DNA of 64,000 nt from contig DATJHM010000313.1 of the NCBI GenBank assembly GCA_035493895.1, forward strand, positions 1-64,000, in the 5' to 3' direction. A program made the translations under genes and the position numbers. Positions 61,519 through 64,000 of the stretch are shown piece after piece; the stretch's first letter is position 1, and every line of letters begins with the position of its first letter. A model generated the notes under the pieces. That model saw only the letters and a program-made list of their open reading frames with translations. It did no database searches and was not told the DNA's origin. This stretch comes from DATJHM01 sp035493895. GTDB lineage: Bacteria > Chloroflexota > Ktedonobacteria > Ktedonobacterales > Ktedonobacteraceae.

Positions 61519-62382
61519 TCAGGAACGGGCCAGAGCGTCAAAATCCTCCTGGGTGAGCTGGATCGTCGCGCTGGCAACATTCTCTTCCAGGTGGGCGAGT
61601 GAGGCGGTTCCCGGAATCGGTAGCATGGCACTGGAGCGCTTCAGAAGCCAGGCAAGCACAATCTGGTGAGGTGTCGCATTATAGCGCTTCGCGATCTGAT
61701 CGAGCTTCTCGCCCGCACTGAGCGGACCACCACCCAGAGGAGCCCAGGGAATAAAGCCAATGCCCTCACGCTCACAGAAATCGATCATCGCTTCCGACTC
61801 GTGGTCGTCCAGGTTGTAGCGATTTTGCACGGTAACGATGGGCACGATTTTACGCGCACGCGCCAGCTGGTCAGCGTCGACATTGGAGATTGCGACGTGA
61901 CGGATCTTGCCCTGCTCGCGCAACCTTGCCAGTTCGCCCATTGAGTCTTCCAGCGGCACATTGGGATCGACGCGGTGGTATTGGTAGACATCGATCCGCT
62001 CAAGACGCAGACGCTGCAAGCTGCCATCCAACGCTTCACGGAGATGTTCGGGGCGGCCATCCCTCGGCCATACGCCGGGGCCGGTACGTATCAATCCACC
62101 CTTGGTCGCGATGATCACGCCCTCGGGATACGGATAGAGCGCCTCAGCAATCAGTTCTTCGCTGATATTGGGACCGTAGGCATCGGCGGTATCGATGAAG
62201 TTGACACCCAGTTCCAGCGCACGGCGTAGCACGGCGAGACATTGCTGCTTATCGGCAGGTGGTCCCCAGATTCCCGGTCCAGTCAGGCGCATCGCCCCAA
62301 AGCCCATGCGATAGACGGGAAGATCTCCACCAATGGTAAAAGTGCCGCTGGCTGTGGCTGGTTTCTGGTCAACGTTCGGCAT
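61519..62382 (-). CDS. Aldo/keto reductase
   Basis: 287 residues. Catalytic tetrad visible: Asp and Tyr in VNFIDTADAYGPNISEE, Lys in IIATKGGL, His in VYQYHRVDP. NADP-binding end 'MLPIPGTASLAHLEENVASA'. Reduces aldehydes/ketones or oxidises sugars; substrate is not fixed by sequence. Its place in the sugar-acid operon suggests it acts on an aldose or keto-acid. Starts 29 bases after the epimerase gene's stop. Confidence 0.93.
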   Translation of the reverse strand: MPNVDQKPATASGTFTIGGDLPVYRMGFGAMRLTGPGIWGPPADKQQCLAVLRRALELGVNFIDTADAYGPNISEELIAEALYPYPEGVIIATKGGLIRTGPGVWPRDGRPEHLREALDGSLQRLRLERIDVYQYHRVDPNVPLEDSMGELARLREQGKIRHVAISNVDADQLARARKIVPIVTVQNRYNLDDHESEAMIDFCEREGIGFIPWAPLGGGPLSAGEKLDQIAKRYNATPHQIVLAWLLKRSSAMLPIPGTASLAHLEENVASATIQLTQEDFDALARS

Positions 62383-62411
62383 AGAAAGTAACTCCTCATT
62401 ATGAAAATAGA

Positions 62412-63242
62412 TTAAAGCTGACGCCAGGAATATTGTGGCTCATAGCCCAATAGTTTGCGCGCCTTCTTAATCGAAAGCAGCGTCTCGAAATCGCCAGTGC
62501 CCTCACGCAAGGGAACGCCGGGGAAAACGGCGGCCATCAGTTCGCTGTTCGTCTGTTTCATGACGGTATCGGCGGCAGCAATAATGAAGGCTTCCGCGCC
62601 CTGGATGTCGGCCTCGAGAGAGACACGGCAACTGAGCGCGACATCGCGCACATCGACGTATCCCCAGAGGTTCCACTTGCGCGCCCAGAGATCTTCTGAG
62701 AAGGATGGGAAATTGACATATTGGCCCGGCTCGATGATGTTCGAGAAGCGCAAACCGACAAAGGGGATGCCGCTTCTGCGACTAAACTGGCGTGCCATTT
62801 CCTCGCTGATGACTTTCGAGAGGGCATAGCTCGACTCGGGATAGAGTGGGTGATCTTCGTCGATGGGGGCATAGACGGGCTTTTCACGATCGAAGGGAAG
62901 GCCCAGTGTGGTTTCGCTGGAAGCCCAGACGACCCGCTTCAGCTTCAGCAGAACTGCGGCACTGAAGATGTTATAGGTGCTCAACGTATTGTTACGAAAT
63001 GTAGTTTCTTCCGGCTGAAGCCCGGGAGCGGGGATAGCGCCCAGGTGGACGACGGCGTCTGCCCCATGCAATACTTCGACGGTTTGACCAAAATCTGCCA
63101 GGTCTGCTTTGAGATATGCACTCTGTCGTACAGGTGGCGGCAAGAGGTCGACATTCAGGACTTCATAGCCATGGTCTATGAGGTCTTTAACGACGACGCG
63201 GCCTGCTTTGCCGCTTCCTCCGGTTACAACTATCTTTGTCAT
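62412..63242 (-). CDS. NAD-dependent epimerase/dehydratase family protein (uronate/erythronate dehydrogenase-like)
   Basis: 276 residues, extended SDR. IVVTGGSGKAGRVVVKDLIDH binds NAD; 'RVVWASSETTLGLPFDREKP' supplies the active-site Ser; ESSYALSKVISEEMARQF holds the Tyr-x3-Lys pair. Length and sequence feel match uronate dehydrogenase and D-erythronate dehydrogenase (DenD) relatives. First gene of the - strand sugar-acid operon (this gene, AKR, LtnD-like, DUF1537 kinase, ADH). The promoter must lie in or before the tandem-repeat region upstream. Confidence 0.88.
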   Translation of the reverse strand: MTKIVVTGGSGKAGRVVVKDLIDHGYEVLNVDLLPPPVRQSAYLKADLADFGQTVEVLHGADAVVHLGAIPAPGLQPEETTFRNNTLSTYNIFSAAVLLKLKRVVWASSETTLGLPFDREKPVYAPIDEDHPLYPESSYALSKVISEEMARQFSRRSGIPFVGLRFSNIIEPGQYVNFPSFSEDLWARKWNLWGYVDVRDVALSCRVSLEADIQGAEAFIIAAADTVMKQTNSELMAAVFPGVPLREGTGDFETLLSIKKARKLLGYEPQYSWRQL

Positions 63243-63307
63243 TGTGCTTCTTTCTTTCGTTACAAAAATTGTTCGAGTGATCTGGGAAATGCCAGCATAG
63301 TGTGCAA

Positions 63308-63480
63308 AATGCTACATATCCTACACATCCTACATTGATCCAACTTCGGATCGGGTGGAAAAATGCTACATATCCTACACTTCCTACATTGATCTGGCTC
63401 GGAACCGTGTGGGAAATGCTACACATCCTACATATCCTACATTGTTCCTGATTTGGGATCGTGTCAAATACGCTACACAT
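63308..63480. repeat. Imperfect ~53-bp tandem repeat (about 3.3 units)
   Basis: Units begin at 63308, 63362, 63415 and 63467 with 'aatgctaca'. Each unit has a run of a 9-base subrepeat CTACA(C/T)ATC, then a variable 20-base part. The array lies directly upstream of the sugar-acid operon. Confidence 0.75.
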
Positions 63481-63485
63481 TCCTT

Positions 63486-63810
63486 CGTACGATTTCGATG
63501 CCGTCACCGGGCACGTGACATTCGTACGGTTTCGTTGCCGTCACCCGGTCAGGTGACATTCCGACGGTTTCGTTGCCGTCACCCGGGCAGGTGACATTCC
63601 AACGGTTTCGTTTCCGTCACCGGGCAGGTGACATTCGGACGGTTTCGATGCCGTTACAGGTCAGGTGACATTCGGACGGTTTCGATGCCGTTACAGGTCA
63701 GGTGACATTCCAACGGTTTCGTTTCCGTCACCGGGCAGGTGACATTCCAACGGTTTCGTTTCCGTCACCGGGCAGGTGACATTCCAACGGTTTCGTTTCC
63801 GTCACCGGGC
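63486..63810. repeat. 37/38-bp tandem repeat array, nine units
   Basis: Nine contiguous units of the pattern 'cCaACGGTTTCGTTTCCG' + 'TCACCGGGCAGGTGACATT'. Junctions of neighbouring units hold the palindrome GTCACC-gggca-GGTGAC. Three sequence types can be told apart (units 4, 7, 8 and 9 nearly identical; 5 and 6 identical; 2 and 3 similar), showing recent unit duplication. No open frame with a ribosome site crosses it, and there are no spacers. Confidence 0.85.
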
Positions 63811-63890
63811 TGGCATAAAGCACAGCCCCTACCTGTTATGTTTCTTCGAGCGATACGTTGCCTGACGCCAATGCGAGATTATTGGTATAC

Positions 63891-63960
63891 TCCTACATGG
63901 GCTACACATCCTACACAAATGCGGATGTGATGGGAATCTCGGGCTACACGAGAGCTACAC
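63891..63960. repeat. Partial copy of the CTACACATC repeat
   Basis: 'cctacatgggctacacatcc' followed by 'tacacaaatg' and two later 'gctacac' words recall the array at 63308-63480, separated from it by the 37-bp array. The remainder to 64000 shows no feature. Confidence 0.5.
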
Positions 63961-64000
63961 CGGGCGACATCGTTGTCGTGAGATATGCTCTCTCGTAGGC

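Noticed and set aside
61437..61631. 65-residue N-terminal extension of the LtnD-like gene
   Set aside because: It would run back into the AKR gene and past a hairpin; the Rossmann motif starts right after ATG 61436, which has a ribosome site.
63187..63507. - strand frame with repeated VGYVAF phrases
   Set aside because: The repeats come from translating the 53-bp DNA array; it overlaps the start of the epimerase gene and has no ribosome site.
63486..63810. CRISPR array
   Set aside because: Units are contiguous with no unique spacers between them and no cas genes in the window; it is a plain tandem repeat.
1..64000. tRNA or rRNA genes
   Set aside because: No cloverleaf with TTCGA arm or rRNA-like stretch was recognised by eye; a tRNAscan run would settle it.

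Overview
The window looks like chromosomal DNA from a Ktedonobacteria-like member of the Chloroflexota. This is an inference from gene content and style: a very large BTAD/AAA/TPR regulator with a Cys-rich N-terminal module, F420-type luciferase-like oxidoreductase, frequent TTG/GTG starts with strong Shine-Dalgarno sequences, moderate GC, and many short dispersed intergenic repeats. No rRNA, tRNA, prophage or complete insertion sequence was seen.

Layout. 1-7.7 kb (+): two small enzymes (methyltransferase, GNAT), the 1449-residue regulator, an O-methyltransferase and a PHP phosphatase. 7.7-11 kb (-): an ECF sigma factor with its zinc-finger anti-sigma/propeller protein and a DUF4097-like lipoprotein. 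11-20 kb: F420-type oxidoreductase, argS, pirin, MarR regulator, acetyl-CoA synthetase. 20-27 kb (+): ChrB-like protein, a 51-residue membrane protein, NrtR-like regulator, cobalamin adenosyltransferase, SNF2 helicase plus SWIM protein. 27-31 kb: two tandem paralogous methyltransferases that both begin at TTG, a reductase and a ComB-family phosphatase.

31-39.4 kb (-) is the pyrimidine operon pyrB-carA-carB-pyrE-pyrF-pyrD, without pyrC or pyrK. It has a consensus promoter, a leader frame and a strong terminator ahead of pyrB, suggesting attenuation. The PyrD has lost the usual catalytic Cys motif. 39.5-47.4 kb: FKBP isomerase, galactonate dehydratase with a decayed sugar-permease tail next to it, and a copper cluster (CopC-CopD fusion, multicopper oxidase, CtaG).

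48-52 kb carries an ABC-2 export system in which one permease is fused to an extra membrane helix, a coiled coil and pentapeptide repeats; its paralogous partner permease is convergent. 52-57.5 kb: TDT transporter, acyl-CoA dehydrogenase-like flavoprotein, OsmC protein, propeller lipoprotein and Uma2 nuclease. 57.8-57.9 kb holds what looks like an orphan IS605-type right end/omega RNA. 58-63.2 kb (-) is a sugar-acid (threonate/erythronate-like) catabolic operon. The last 750 bp are two different tandem-repeat arrays with no gene.

Most novel candidates: the pentapeptide-fused ABC-2 exporter, the aberrant PyrD with its attenuator-like leader, the orphan omega RNA-like element, and the hairpin-bearing 37-bp tandem array.
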